A DNA stretch of 64,000 bases, from the NCBI GenBank assembly GCA_021234155.1, contig JAJEKV010000052.1, forward strand, positions 5,005,606 to 5,069,605. Reading direction: 5' to 3'. This stretch comes from Isoetes taiwanensis (taxonomy: Eukaryota > Streptophyta > Lycopodiopsida > Isoetales > Isoetaceae). Of the stretch, positions 49,871 to 60,712 are shown piece by piece. A model generated the notes under the pieces. The model was not told where the DNA came from, did not search any database, and saw nothing but the letters and a program-made list of their open reading frames with translations. Made by a program: the position numbers and the translations under genes. Positions within the stretch are counted from its first letter, which is position 1. Each line of letters opens with the position of its first letter.

Positions 49871-50329
49871 TCCCAAGGTCGCAATTAGAAGTCAAGAACA
49901 CATTTTGTAGTAGCAAATTTTTGGAATGATCTCGATCGCCAATAGATCCAAAACTCATATTTCAGCTTGCCATGGCTCCGCATGCATGTTTGGAAAAAAG
50001 GTACACTGTGTCCCAAAACATCTATTGTAGAATTAAACGGAGTGTTGCATCACTCCCGCTTCAAAGATTCCCTTTAAAAACACCAAGTTTCTAAAATAAG
50101 CCTTTTTGATAGTTGTTAAGAATTTCCTAGAGGTTTGCATTTTTTCATGCCATTTTGGCCCATTATTAGACGTCTAAAACTTTGTGTACTTATGAAACAC
50201 AAATCATAAAAATAGCAAAATTTAGGCATAGACTTGAAGAGATCAAAGCATTGGCGTAAAAAACAAGCACCAATAGAAAGGAAAAAAAAAGTACTACGTT
50301 TTAATAAATTGTTGTACATCAATATTGAA
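49871..50329. other. Spacer
   Basis: No coding track is seen. This separates the F-box repeats from the 3' end of the minus-strand methyltransferase-like gene. Confidence 0.4.
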
Positions 50330-51050
50330 GATCTATTGTAATAGCCACGATAATTTTAATATGCGAGGCCAAAGATCTACATCATAGTCCTCCTCATTCT
50401 TTTGTCGCTTCCTCTCGCCATCTCGGCCCCCCAATGCATTCGCCTTTACCGGGACTCCTGAGTTTTGTATCTCCTTGTTCTCCCTGGAATGGTAGCTGTG
50501 CTTACTTTCTTGCTTTCCTCGCAAAGGTTGGGTTTCATCGTCAGTGAGCCGGGAGAATGGAGGTTGTATCTCCTCAGGACGCTAGTTTAGCATAATCGAT
50601 GAAGACACTTGGCCCCTAACTCCTGATTTTCATCCTGCAAAGTAGGTAAGGCAGCCAGCCTCATCTTCACAAAATGCACAAAATTTTATCAATATCCACG
50701 GGCGCATACGCCATGCCCTTCTTAAGTGCACACATGCGAGTAGTACTGCAATCCGTATAGGCATCAGCACTTCCAATCTCCTCGACGCAGAACATGTCCG
50801 TGAGATGGTTGATGAGCTTTTGTGGTTTCTCGTAGTGGGATTCGCCAATCCCCGCCTTTGTGCACTTGGGTCCCGTAATTCCTGTGAAGACCGCCGGAAA
50901 CTCTAGGACGCTTGAAAAGTTTTGACAGCAGCAAAGTGATCCATGGTCCTCTTCCCATCAAAACTCCAATAAGCTACATGAAGGTAATTCTCTACCTTGC
51001 CGAAAGCAACCTTGGTCCCTCCAAATTTGTAGTTGATGTTCGCTTTGTAC

Positions 51051-51185
51051 CTAGTGAAGCATATAAAGTGATATTAGCAAAACAAGAGAAAAACACTTCA
51101 AAAACTGTAAAATGTGAAATACTATTCCTGAATACACACTACGCTATTAAAGAGAAAAGTAATTGTATTCTCGAATAAGACTTAC
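51051..51185 (-). other. Intron with two GTATTC..GAATAC palindromes
   Basis: On the minus strand the intron begins GTAAGTC after ATGCG and ends CTTCACTAG (135 bases). It contains TATTCCTGAATA (51123-51134) and TGTATTCTCGAATA (51164-51177), both near-palindromic. Confidence 0.6.
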
Positions 51186-51856
51186 CGCATAAGGTTTTCT
51201 ATATCCCGCCGGAATCGAGAACCAAAGTGATTTTTGAAAGCCGACCCACCTGGCCGCATCAGATGCTCGAATGGAACGTGAATCCAACGCCAATGTTTGG
51301 CCGCTGAGACCTTTTACCTCTTCCACAAAAGCATTAAACTCTCAAAAATTTGAAGGGCTGGTCAGTTTGACTGGCTGGCTCTTGCTTAAACCCATAGGGA
51401 AGATCAAGAATAACCAAAGTAAGTCCCCGCGGGAGTTTCTTCAACTGCTCCGGACAAGGGTTCGCGGTAATCACCATGAATGATTGAATATAAATTGTTT
51501 TGATCAAACATGCGTATCTCTCGTAGGTCGGATGGTTCTCGCTCAATAGCTTTCGCCTAACGACTTCTTCCCGCGGCTGTTCTAACCAAATTCATAAAGC
51601 CTTCTCGTGGTCTTTATTTTTCATTTTAAGAAAAACAAAACAAATAACCGGCTAAGAGATCGCTTGTGCTAGAGAGAAGGAATTCTAAGTGTGTAATTAC
51701 CTCAAATTCTCAAAATTTGGTGAATATTGGACAATGCGTCATTTCTGATGTGGGTACTGGGTAGAGTTCCTTGCACCTTTCCCATGTGTCGACGCTTATT
51801 GCTCCATCAAACATATGTTTCTGATACATAAGTTATGACGCTTTTTGGCTGCAAGA

Positions 51857-52329
51857 CTAAGGAAACAATGAGTTTAAACAAAAGAATGAAGGCAACGAAA
51901 AGAAAAACAAATACAAAGTCAAGCTAATTGTATTCGGAATACAAACCTACTAATCCTGTGATGCTACCTCAAAACAATATGCGTAAAAATAGTTCTACTA
52001 CATGTGACAAAACAACACATTGCTTCTCTAAAGGAACGCATGCGATTCCGGTAATACACAAAGCCAACATTCGTGAGAGCAAATGTGTATTCCTCAATAC
52101 ACATGCCTTCCTTCACACGGGCAATGTGTATTCCTAATACACAATGCCTTCTAGAGACAGCAATGTGTATTCCTAATACACAATGCCTTAGAGACAAGCA
52201 ATGTGTATCTCGAATACACATCAATTCGCGGTAAAGAAAGGCATGTGTATTCGGAATACAATTAGCCAATGCTCTCATGTTTTGGGAATCTAACATGCAC
52301 AATTCAATGTTTGTGTCTAAAAAACTTAC
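51857..52329 (-). other. Intron holding a palindrome array
   Basis: On the minus strand it begins GTAAGTTTT after CACAA and ends TTTCCTTAG (473 bases). Both splice signals are standard. Most of its length is the palindrome array at 51928-52290. Confidence 0.65.
51928..52290. repeat. Array of palindromic GTGTATTC/GAATACAC units
   Basis: Units of about 40-60 bases combine a palindromic core (for example TGTATTCGGAATACA and TGTGTATTCCTAATACACA) with AATGCCTT and AGAGACAAG linkers. There are at least six cores. Each can fold as a hairpin. Confidence 0.8.
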
Positions 52330-52561
52330 TTGTGTAATTCCTTTGACATTTCTTCTAGGCTAAACTCCTTATCAACAACTTTGGAGAAGCCGCCGGTAGG
52401 CCCGCGGCTCTGAGAAGGCCCTCGCGATTTCCCCGCCGCATCTGCAATGGTCATTTCTTTTGGCACGGGCCCCTCGAGCTTTTTCTTAGTCGCCTCTTCT
52501 TGCTCTTTAACTCCCCTCAGCCAACATTGTGGGCCACACATCCGGGTCCCTGAGTTCCCAA

Positions 52562-52626
52562 CTGCTTCAAGAAGATTCACGCTAAATAGCGTTGATTTGC
52601 TATTCCGGAATACATTTTGTGCTTAC
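52562..52626 (-). other. Possible short intron with one palindrome
   Basis: A 65-base GT-AG interval (GTAAGC ... GAAGCAG on the minus strand) contains the perfect palindrome TATTCCGGAATA (52601-52612). It is short for a plant intron, so the call is tentative. Confidence 0.4.
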
Positions 52627-54010
52627 TCGCCATTCTAAAAGCTAATCGAACCAGCTTGTCGTGGGCTAATGAGAGATCGCTTTTGTTGGCCTGGCCATAT
52701 TTCAGCAAAGATTCACCAGCGTAATAATTCCTTAAGCTCCAAGGAAAATGTCGGGCTTCTTCTGTGTCCTCACCGCATTCTTCTTGAATATTACTGCATC
52801 TCGCATGAATCGGGATCTTGTCGACTTAAGCTCATCTTTAGTTTATATTCGCTGGCCAGCGATTGTGGGTGTTGGCAACATTTTCGCTTCTTCTTCATCT
52901 AAGAAGACCGAAATGTGCCACAGAGGACTCCGGGAGGAGGTACCTCTCGGTTCTTCTTCTTCTCTTTATAAAGTTGCCTTCTTGCCTTGTGTAAAGCCGC
53001 GGATTGCCTCCCCAAGACGTGAGTGAGTGTAGGCCCTCGCTTTCCTGGGCTATAGTCCTCGGGGGTTTTGCACTCTTCCCCGCCAACAAGGACAACTATT
53101 GGGGCCACATGAGCATTGATTGCTCCTTATTCGGTTTCCTTTCGTGTTCCTAAGGATCGCATAAATTTTGCTTTAACCTCATGGCCTTTCACCAGCCTTC
53201 ATTTTTCTATGGAAGCTTCATTGAAGTGACTGCAATAATTATACCTTGCACAAACTTCTGTGCAGTGTTAATCTCTTCCATCTTTTCAAATTGCCTTGTC
53301 AACTTTTTTTCCTCTTTATAGCAAATACCAAAGTGCTTTACCCTTTCCCTTCTCTCTTTCCTTTTAGGTTCCTCGGAAATATCCTCTACCGCAATTAAGG
53401 CCGCCCCATAGGCTCTTTAGCAAGAATTGTGTCCCTTTGGTCAGCTTCTTTGGTGGTGGTGATCGTGGCCTCGGGCCGACCGCGGGATGGACCCCGTGAC
53501 ATTGTGATGAGGAACCGCCGGGCCTTGCTAGTTTCATCCTCTTCCTGCCTCGACCACAGAGGGAAGTCTTCATTGCTGTGCTTCAACATAGTTGATGATG
53601 GTAATCGGTTTAATTCTTTGCTGGATGTAGTGAGTAATATACTTGTACAGAGGACGAGGATTTACTGGGCCACTCTAAAATAGATCTATCAACATGAATA
53701 AAGCCTTGGATAAATCAAAAGACACTACCGGGCTCTGGACTCCCCAAATTTACTTCACTCACGGGACCGGATGGTGCCTATGCAAACAACACCCTCTCAT
53801 CGCATCTTGCCCAAAGATCTCGGCTGCACATGTAGGAAAAGTAAGTGTGGCCGTGATTTCTCTGTATACCCCTTGTAAAAACCATTGAGTTTGAAAGTTT
53901 TCGTAGATGGCAGGGCGCAGATGTCTCCTCAACCCTTCCTCCTCTCCGCGGGTGCGTCGCTTGGGATTTTAATCTGCCTCTTGTGTTGTTTCTGTCGCCT
54001 GTTCTCAGGT

Positions 54011-55278
54011 AAATTGTGTGTAAACACGATCTTGTTAGAGAAAGCAAAGTGGCAAAAACTATTCCGTAATACAAAATGTCTTAAGCGGTGCTGAAAAAAA
54101 ACAAGGGCAAAAGAGACCAAAATGCCAAAACAACATCAAGTAACTTTGGACACAAAAAAAATGTGTCTAAAACACAAGTTTTAAAAAGCAAGTAAAAAAC
54201 ACTCTAAAAGTCACTAAGCAAAAAATCACGGAAAACTACCTTGCTGTGCAAACAAAAGAACACCTAATGTGCACTCGTGAATATATCTCGGCTTTTGAGT
54301 GGGAAGGCGAACGTGTATTCCTGAATACACTGCTTTCCTCCAAGGCTTAAGTGTATTCCTATCACACTTTCCTCCAAGGTTGCTTTGTGTAGTATTCTGA
54401 CACACCTTGCTCGAAGGCCAAAGTGTATTCCTCGAATACCTTACGCCTCGGCTAAGCGTAAAGTGTATTCCGGAATACACATTCGCCTTCCCTCGGCTAA
54501 AACGTGATGCCTGAATACACTTTCGCCTTCTCGGTGGGAATAATGTATTCGAACATTAATTTCGGCCTTTCTCGAGGAAGGCGTAAAATGTATTCCTAAT
54601 GTCGCATACACAAAATGATTGTACCTTTGTAATTCTCTTACTCACCTCTCCATGTTTCTATGAGTATCAATACAGCTCAATATTATATTCGGCGCCGGGC
54701 GCCGCTAATTTCGTAGGACTCGAATACGCGAATCAAGGCGCCTAAAATTTCCTCTTTTAAAGGTGTGTCCATTCCGCCTTGCCTGCTTAAGTGTGAAGTG
54801 GAATACGCTTGGCCTACCGCTCTCAGCTTCTAAAGGTATTCTGAATAGCTTTTAGCTCTGGCTCCTCAGCCAATTGCCGCGTAAAGCCCCACTTTAGTAG
54901 GTTTTGGCTTGTATTCGAATAAGAAGCTCATAAAGAGAGAAACATTTTCATCTAAACTCTACACTCGCTTTTGCGCTCTTAAGATGACAAACCGCCACAA
55001 CAAAATCCTCCACCACCTTCGCTGTCTCAAGCTCAGTTCGCTCCGGTGGACACGCCTGGGACCAACGCCGCTTCTTCCGAACACCTAATTCTCCGGACTT
55101 CCGCTTCATCGCTCTTGCTTCTCAAGACACACCGGTCCAAAGACGCGAATGCATCTCCACCACCCTTCCAACCGGCCACCAAGTCCTCGTGACACACCTG
55201 GGCATCTCCTTCCAAAGAATCACCACTAGTTCGAGCTGGCTGCCACCACCTCTTTGCCCATCCCCGACCCGGCTCCAC
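54011..55278 (-). other. Likely first intron and 5' region of the methyltransferase-like gene
   Basis: A splice acceptor is likely near 54005 or 54091. A single palindrome, TATTCCGTAATA, lies at about 54060 and an array at 54256-54615. The minus frame 55033-55278 (81 residues) could be an upstream exon but has no known domain. I see no clear start codon or promoter. Confidence 0.3.
54256..54615. repeat. Second array of GTGTATTC/GAATACAC palindromes
   Basis: At least seven cores occur (GTGTATTCCTGAATACAC, AGTGTATTCCGGAATACAC and variants), separated by TTTCCTCCAAGG or CGCCTTCCTCGGC linkers. The cores match those at 51928-52290; the linkers differ. Confidence 0.8.
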
Positions 55279-58200
55279 AACAAAGGGTGCTCAAGAACAA
55301 GCTACTCCCCCCTTTGTAGTTTTCCCGCCACTCTTCGTGCAAACATACAAGGAACACAGAAACACGTAAGACCTGCGGAGATCCTACTAAGCAATTTCTC
55401 TCTCACCAGGACTTACTACAAATGGTGACTTAAGCTCCAAAGATGCACTCCTCTTCACACAAATAAGTAAGGGTTGTGACACATGGATTTGCATCTCCAC
55501 CACGTAAAGGAGATGTTTGTAAGAACTCCTTTCAAGATGGTACAAGAACAACATGCCACAACCTCTCTTATGGGCTATCACCACCCTTTTAACACCGGTG
55601 ACTCTCGCTTCTATTCCGGGAATAACTTTACGTGGTCTGTTTTTCTCTCTACAAGCACAATTCACTCGTGACGTGAGGAAGTCACTCTGGTGAGTAGAAG
55701 TTTCATCAAGATGAAGACAATTCAACGAGGAACAAAAGAGATTACATACCCTCAAGCCAATCTTCAAAGAAATTCAAGGTGGATTTGGCCTGAGGGCTTG
55801 CCCTCTCCTCGCAAGAAGAAATCCATGGATGAACAGAAAATGAGGAGACTTTTTGAGAACTAAATGCTGCTCATTGGGTTGCATCAACAGACTTAACATG
55901 GCTAAATTACGAGCGCTAGAGATAACTACGCTCCATGACATTGGCGCACTGTAATGCCTACTTAGCTTATCATGTAAGACCAGACCAAGAACACCTTCTT
56001 GCACTACATTAACCTCACAAGAAGTTTGCTGTGAAATGTTTTATGGTTGTCCAATCGCTTAGGTCCACAAGAATGTCTAGAATACTACTAAAAAGATCGA
56101 CAAAAATCCAAAAGAATCGATGATCATTGTGGACCAAGAAGAGTTGTAACTACATGCATGCCCTTGCCGCTGTGTCCCTCGATGGAGAAATATTTTAGAG
56201 AAACATGTGAGAAGCTACCTAACATAACATGTATCATTTAACCGATAACATCACTAAAAAGATGTTTTAATGAGTACAAAGAGACTTCAGACTCAAATTT
56301 CAAGACATCTCTTACTCACACTTCACCTCAGATCAAGTGGAAAAGTGAATTCGGCCTTGTGAAAATTCCTTTGTGAAAACATAGAATGTCTGTTTGTTCG
56401 AGGTGTGCGTAATTAAAGAGTCAACGAGAACCGCAGAAAGACAGAGGTCAAAGAAGTAAGTTCATGTTCTCCACCCTCTCACTTGTTTTAGAGAAAAATG
56501 CTTTGACCTCGATTTCTTCTTACAGATATTGTGCAATGTAATCCTTGCCGTACATCGCGGAACAAATGTAAGCAGCGTAGAGAAGAAAGCTTGCCAAGCA
56601 TAGAAAAGCTCTTGAACGCCCAATCGCAATACATGTCTCTGCTGCGGGATTGATGGAATGGACCAAAAACAACCTCTAACACATTTCTTGAACATTCCTA
56701 AAGATGCGCTTTTAGGAATGTTTTGTTAAGGTCCAATTTGTGGTGGGAGCCGGTGGTCTTCAAAGGAAGCTCCAAGGCAAAGTTTTTGACGCATCCAAAT
56801 CCCCTGCATGGTGACCCCAACCCTGGCCACCTCATAATTCCCAATATCCCGCGGCGAAAGCAAGAGCAATTACCACCGCTTTATCTCAAGTAACTCTGAC
56901 AATACTACAAGGAGAACAAGAATCAAACACCTCTTTAAGTGTGATCGTACAAGGTAAGTTAGGTGGAGCTAGGGATCTTTTAGAAAAGTGAAGCTCGCTC
57001 TTACTAGGTGGCCACACCTCATGATCGATTGACCAAATGTTCAGATTTTCGTATGCTTTAGAAGGAAGAAGGTCATTTCCTTCTTTAGTTCGGAATTATC
57101 AAGATTCTTACACTTACCCAAAGGTCGACTTTCTTAAAGAGACCGGCTGATTTCGTGAGAGTTTGTTTTCTCTCAACGCTCAAAACAGAGAACAAGCCGT
57201 GAACAAGTTGAATGATCTCACCCTTTCAACATCATATCAAGTTCTACTTGAAGGATGCAATAAAGCTTCTGCGGGAAGAAGTATACACAACCAAGGACCG
57301 AGTCCACGTAGGGATTACGCCTCTTTAAATATATTCCAGACACTTCCTTCATAGAACGCGGCTGAGCAACTTCCTCCCCAAAAACTCAAGTGAGTCTCAA
57401 GCGTAAGAAAAGTACCCTGTGAAAGTCATCCTAAGTAAAAGCCATTGAAAATGGAATTTCCTCAGGCTTCAAGTACTTCTAGAAGAAGATCGGATGTGGT
57501 GGAGTACTCCCTTTCTAACAGAAATTGTTGTACAAAAACATAGCTCTAAGATGTTTGCAAGAATCCATTTCAATGGCCTAACACCTTCCATCAACCCTTA
57601 AAGCACTGGGCAGTCCAAGTAAAGGCTACTGCACCAAGTAGAAGATTTAGGAGGACTGAAGCCATGTACCTGAACAAGACGCCAGGAATGAGCCCCAAGG
57701 TAACACGTAAATTACCAGCGGTATGCTAATTGCTCTTCCGACCAGGAGGGATGACAAAGGTCGCACTCGCTCTCGATAGTAAAAGTGCTTGACATAGCCA
57801 AGGAGGAAGGCTTAGTCACTAAACTCAAGATTCGCCGGCTTGCAACACTGTAAAATGCTTTTGAAGGTAGATATGAGTTAGGAAAATGAGAAGCCATGAA
57901 AAGGGAGAAAGTCCAAGAAGGTGGGTTGTAGGGACGAAATGAACCTTAACAGACGGACTATATTGTGCTATGATTTTAAATTGAAATCATTAAATCGCTT
58001 CAATACGCTGTATGACTATCAATTTGCTTAAAAAAGCTTCTTGTAATTATGAAGAAGATGATGAAGAAGGTGGTGACAATGTTTCACCGGGTCAGTTGAT
58101 AGTGATGAGGAAAGATAACTCAAGCACTTCCCGAGTGACAAGGAAAGAAGTGAAGGTGATGACTTGATGCAGAGCAAATGAACATGAGGTGACGCCCCCA

Positions 58201-58599
58201 ATCCCTCTCTCTCATCACTCCTCACACTTTTGCACATAACCGAAGTCTTAGAAAGGATCAGAATTTTGATGTGAATATGAAGATTCTATCTTCACCTGAG
58301 AATACTACAGCTTTCACTACGTACTACTTCAATTTTTTGCCAAATATTTTATCCTCCTAAATTAGAGTTTCTCTTAAAACATACTTTTAAGAACATTCTT
58401 TTAAGTTAAAAAGTGACACTTTAAAAAAAGTCAATTCCTTCAAGTGTAAAAAAATTAGTCATTTCGGGCCGTACCAGAATTTCATGCATCTTTTTTAACT
58501 CATTTTACCCCTTTTTCGTGAAAAAGGAATCTTTATGAATATTCCTTTGCTCGCTTCAATGATTTGCTCCCCGCTTACGCACCTGTTCCTAAGTGCAAC
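55279..58599. other. Long stretch without a recognisable gene
   Basis: Frames of 60-126 residues occur (for example 55387-55767 minus, 56462-56695 minus, 57163-57354 plus), but none has a domain I recognise and stops are dense in all frames. Plus-strand runs such as EKYPVKVILSK and WWSTPFLTEIV near 57410-57530 may be relics of a coding sequence. I see no repeat array here. Confidence 0.45.
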
Positions 58600-59200
58600 G
58601 GGACGACGCTTTTATCTTTCCGCCGGTAACGTGAACCCTACAATAACCTCGCAAGGCAATGTGGTTTACATGCTTTGGAGGCCATACCTCAGCCGCATTG
58701 GACTGTGATCTGCACAATGGCATGAGGTGTAGTGGGAGGGCGCTAGCTAGAAGACAGAGTCTCTAACCTTCCGTAAGGCCTCAATCTAAAATGTCCCTCT
58801 CCGAAGGTCCCTGCCACCTGACGGGCAATCCCCCACCCTTAACTACGATCCGACTCGCCACCTAACCTAAAACATCTACACACCCCGGGAGACCAAGTTT
58901 CGCGGGCGTAAGACCACCCCCTCACCCGTGAAGCCAACGTAGCTCATGTCCAACACGCTCAGAATTGGCCTTTGAAATGGGCGAGGGTTCGTGTTTTTGT
59001 CAGTAAAATATGACCGTGTAACTTGGTCCCTAGGGTAATTTTCATTGTTTCGTGACGATGGCGCCAAATCTCCATTCCGAGCCTTTGTACTTCCAAAACA
59101 ACAAAGCACGGGTTTCTACATGGTCAATCGCGCAGACACTTTTGCGCTTTGATATGCCCTCGACAGCATCTTGAATTTTTGAACCTCGCTGACGCGAAAG
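58600..59200 (-). pseudogene. F-box-like remnant, inverted copy
   Basis: The reverse complement carries the same ordered phrases as 47020-47600: GGACCAAGTTACACGG, ATGAGCTACGTTGGC, a TTGCCCGTCAGGTGGCAGGG stretch, and GGTTATTGTAGGGTT. It encodes only broken pieces of the F-box-like frame. It lies about 9-11 kb from the direct copies, in opposite orientation. Confidence 0.45.
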
Positions 59201-59345
59201 TTACTTGGAAGAGTGGATTCAACGGCCGGATGTGGGAAACCGATCCTGAAGGGAGGCATTGGCATTTGCCCTCCTGAGGAGCACTAGTAGGAAAGCTCAC
59301 GGTGAACCTTGTGATGTCCGCCTCCTCGGGTCCGGGCTTCTCCAG

Positions 59346-60700
59346 CAACATGCCACGCGGAGCCCAACATGCCACATATAGGCCCAACATGCCTCGTGAG
59401 CCCAGCATGCCACCTAGGCCCAATGTGCCACCTAGGCCCAACATGCCACCTTAGGCCCAACATACAAGGTGGCTCCAACATGCCAAATGGGTTGCTGCTG
59501 CCAAGGTGGCTCAACATGCCACCTAGGTCTAACATGCCAATGCAGGCCCAACATGCCATCTAGGCTCCAACATGCCACCTATGCCCAACACATGCCAATG
59601 TGGCCCAACATGCCACCTAGCATGCCACCTAGGCTCCAACATGCCAATTGGCTCCAACATTACGCCACGCGGAGTCTAACATGCCACATAGGCTCCAACA
59701 ACATGCCAAGTTGGCTCCAACGCGCCACCCAGGCCCGCCACGCAAGCAGGAAAGCCTCAAATATGCCACCTAGGTTCCGGGCAACATGCCACCAGCAGCT
59801 TCAACATGCCACGGGGTTCCAACATGCCACCTAGGCCCAACATGCCTCGGTGGAGTTTAAAGAGCGCCACCTAGGCTCCAACGCACCTAAAGCCTCAACA
59901 GATGCCACATAGGTTTCCAATAACATGCCACCTAAAGCCCAAATACGCCACATAGGCTCAGCGTACAAGGCGGCTTCAAACATGCCACCTGCTCCAACAT
60001 GCTACGCAGTTTCAACATGCCACTCTAGGCTCCAACATGCCACCTACGCCCCCAACATGCCACGCGGCCCAACATGCCACCGCAGCATAACGGCAGGCTC
60101 CAACATGCCACCAAGGCTTCAACATGCCACACGCAGGCTCTCAACAGCGCCAATACCTAGGGGCTCCAACATGCCCTCGTGCAGCACGCCACCTGTGCTC
60201 CAACGCGCTACCTGTGCTCCAATATGTTGGCTCTAAAGCCAACAGGAAGCCCAAATACGCCACCTGCGGCCTGCTGCACAGCAGTGGCTCAAACATGCCA
60301 CCTAGGCTCTTCCCAATATTGTCTGCTCCAACATGCCACCTGGTCGCCCGACATGCCACACGGGCCCAAATTACGCCACCTAGCATGTCATTGATAAATC
60401 AACATGTACACCGGCCCAACATGCCACGTGAGCCCAACATACTGCTGCGGCTCAAACATGCCACCGCTGTTTCCCAACATGCTGCAGGCTCCAACATACG
60501 CCACGCGCCTCCAACATGCCATGCGGCTCCAACATGCTTAAGTAGGCAAAGAACATGTGCCACGTGGCTCACTACATGCCACGGCTCTAACAAGGTGGCT
60601 CTGCCAAATATGCTACTCTAGGGCTTAAATAGTGCTGGGTGGTTTCAATGCCAGTTGAGTTTGTGTTTCTAACATGCCACTCTGTGGCTCCAACATGGTA
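59346..60700 (+). repeat. 19-bp minisatellite, left arm
   Basis: About 1.35 kb is made of variants of CCAACATGCCACCTAGGCT. Frequent variants are CACGCGG for CATGTGG and CCAAGGTGG for CCACCTAGG. The Met/Pro/His/Gln-rich open frames (for example 59469-59834 and 60124-60621) are repeat artefacts. Confidence 0.93.
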
Positions 60701-60712
60701 TGTTGGTTATTA

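Larger units (their letters stand above)
50330..54010 (-). pseudogene. Multi-exon DNA amino-methyltransferase-like gene, frameshifted
   Basis: Minus-strand order: a basic stretch then YENFQTQW..GVYREIT (53780-54005); QEEDETSKARR..ADQRDTILAKEP (53395-53650); a charged coiled-coil-like EEPKRKERRERVKHF (53213-53395); LTHVLGRQSAALHKARRQL (52905-53108); KSDLSLAHDKLVRLAF (52630-52750); PKEMTIADAAGKSR..VVDKEFSLEEMSKEL (52330-52561); WERCKELYP (51706-51856); HGDYREPL then LVILDLPYGF (51270-51592); GTQVHKGGDWRIPLRETTK, INHLTDMF and YTDCSTTRMCALKKG (50640-51050); and a Lys/Arg-rich tail (GERKRQK) ending at 50333. Motif IV (DLPYG) before motif X/I is the order of class beta N4/N6 amino-methyltransferases. 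The motif I position lacks the usual GxG. Several 1-2 base shifts break the track. Four introns have GT-AG ends. The methyltransferase link is inference from motif order; the N-terminal half is unrecognised. Confidence 0.55.

Noticed and set aside
51928-52290. CRISPR-like look of palindromic repeats with spacers
   Set aside because: Units vary in length and sequence, linkers are themselves repeated, no cas genes occur, and the context is a plant nuclear intron.
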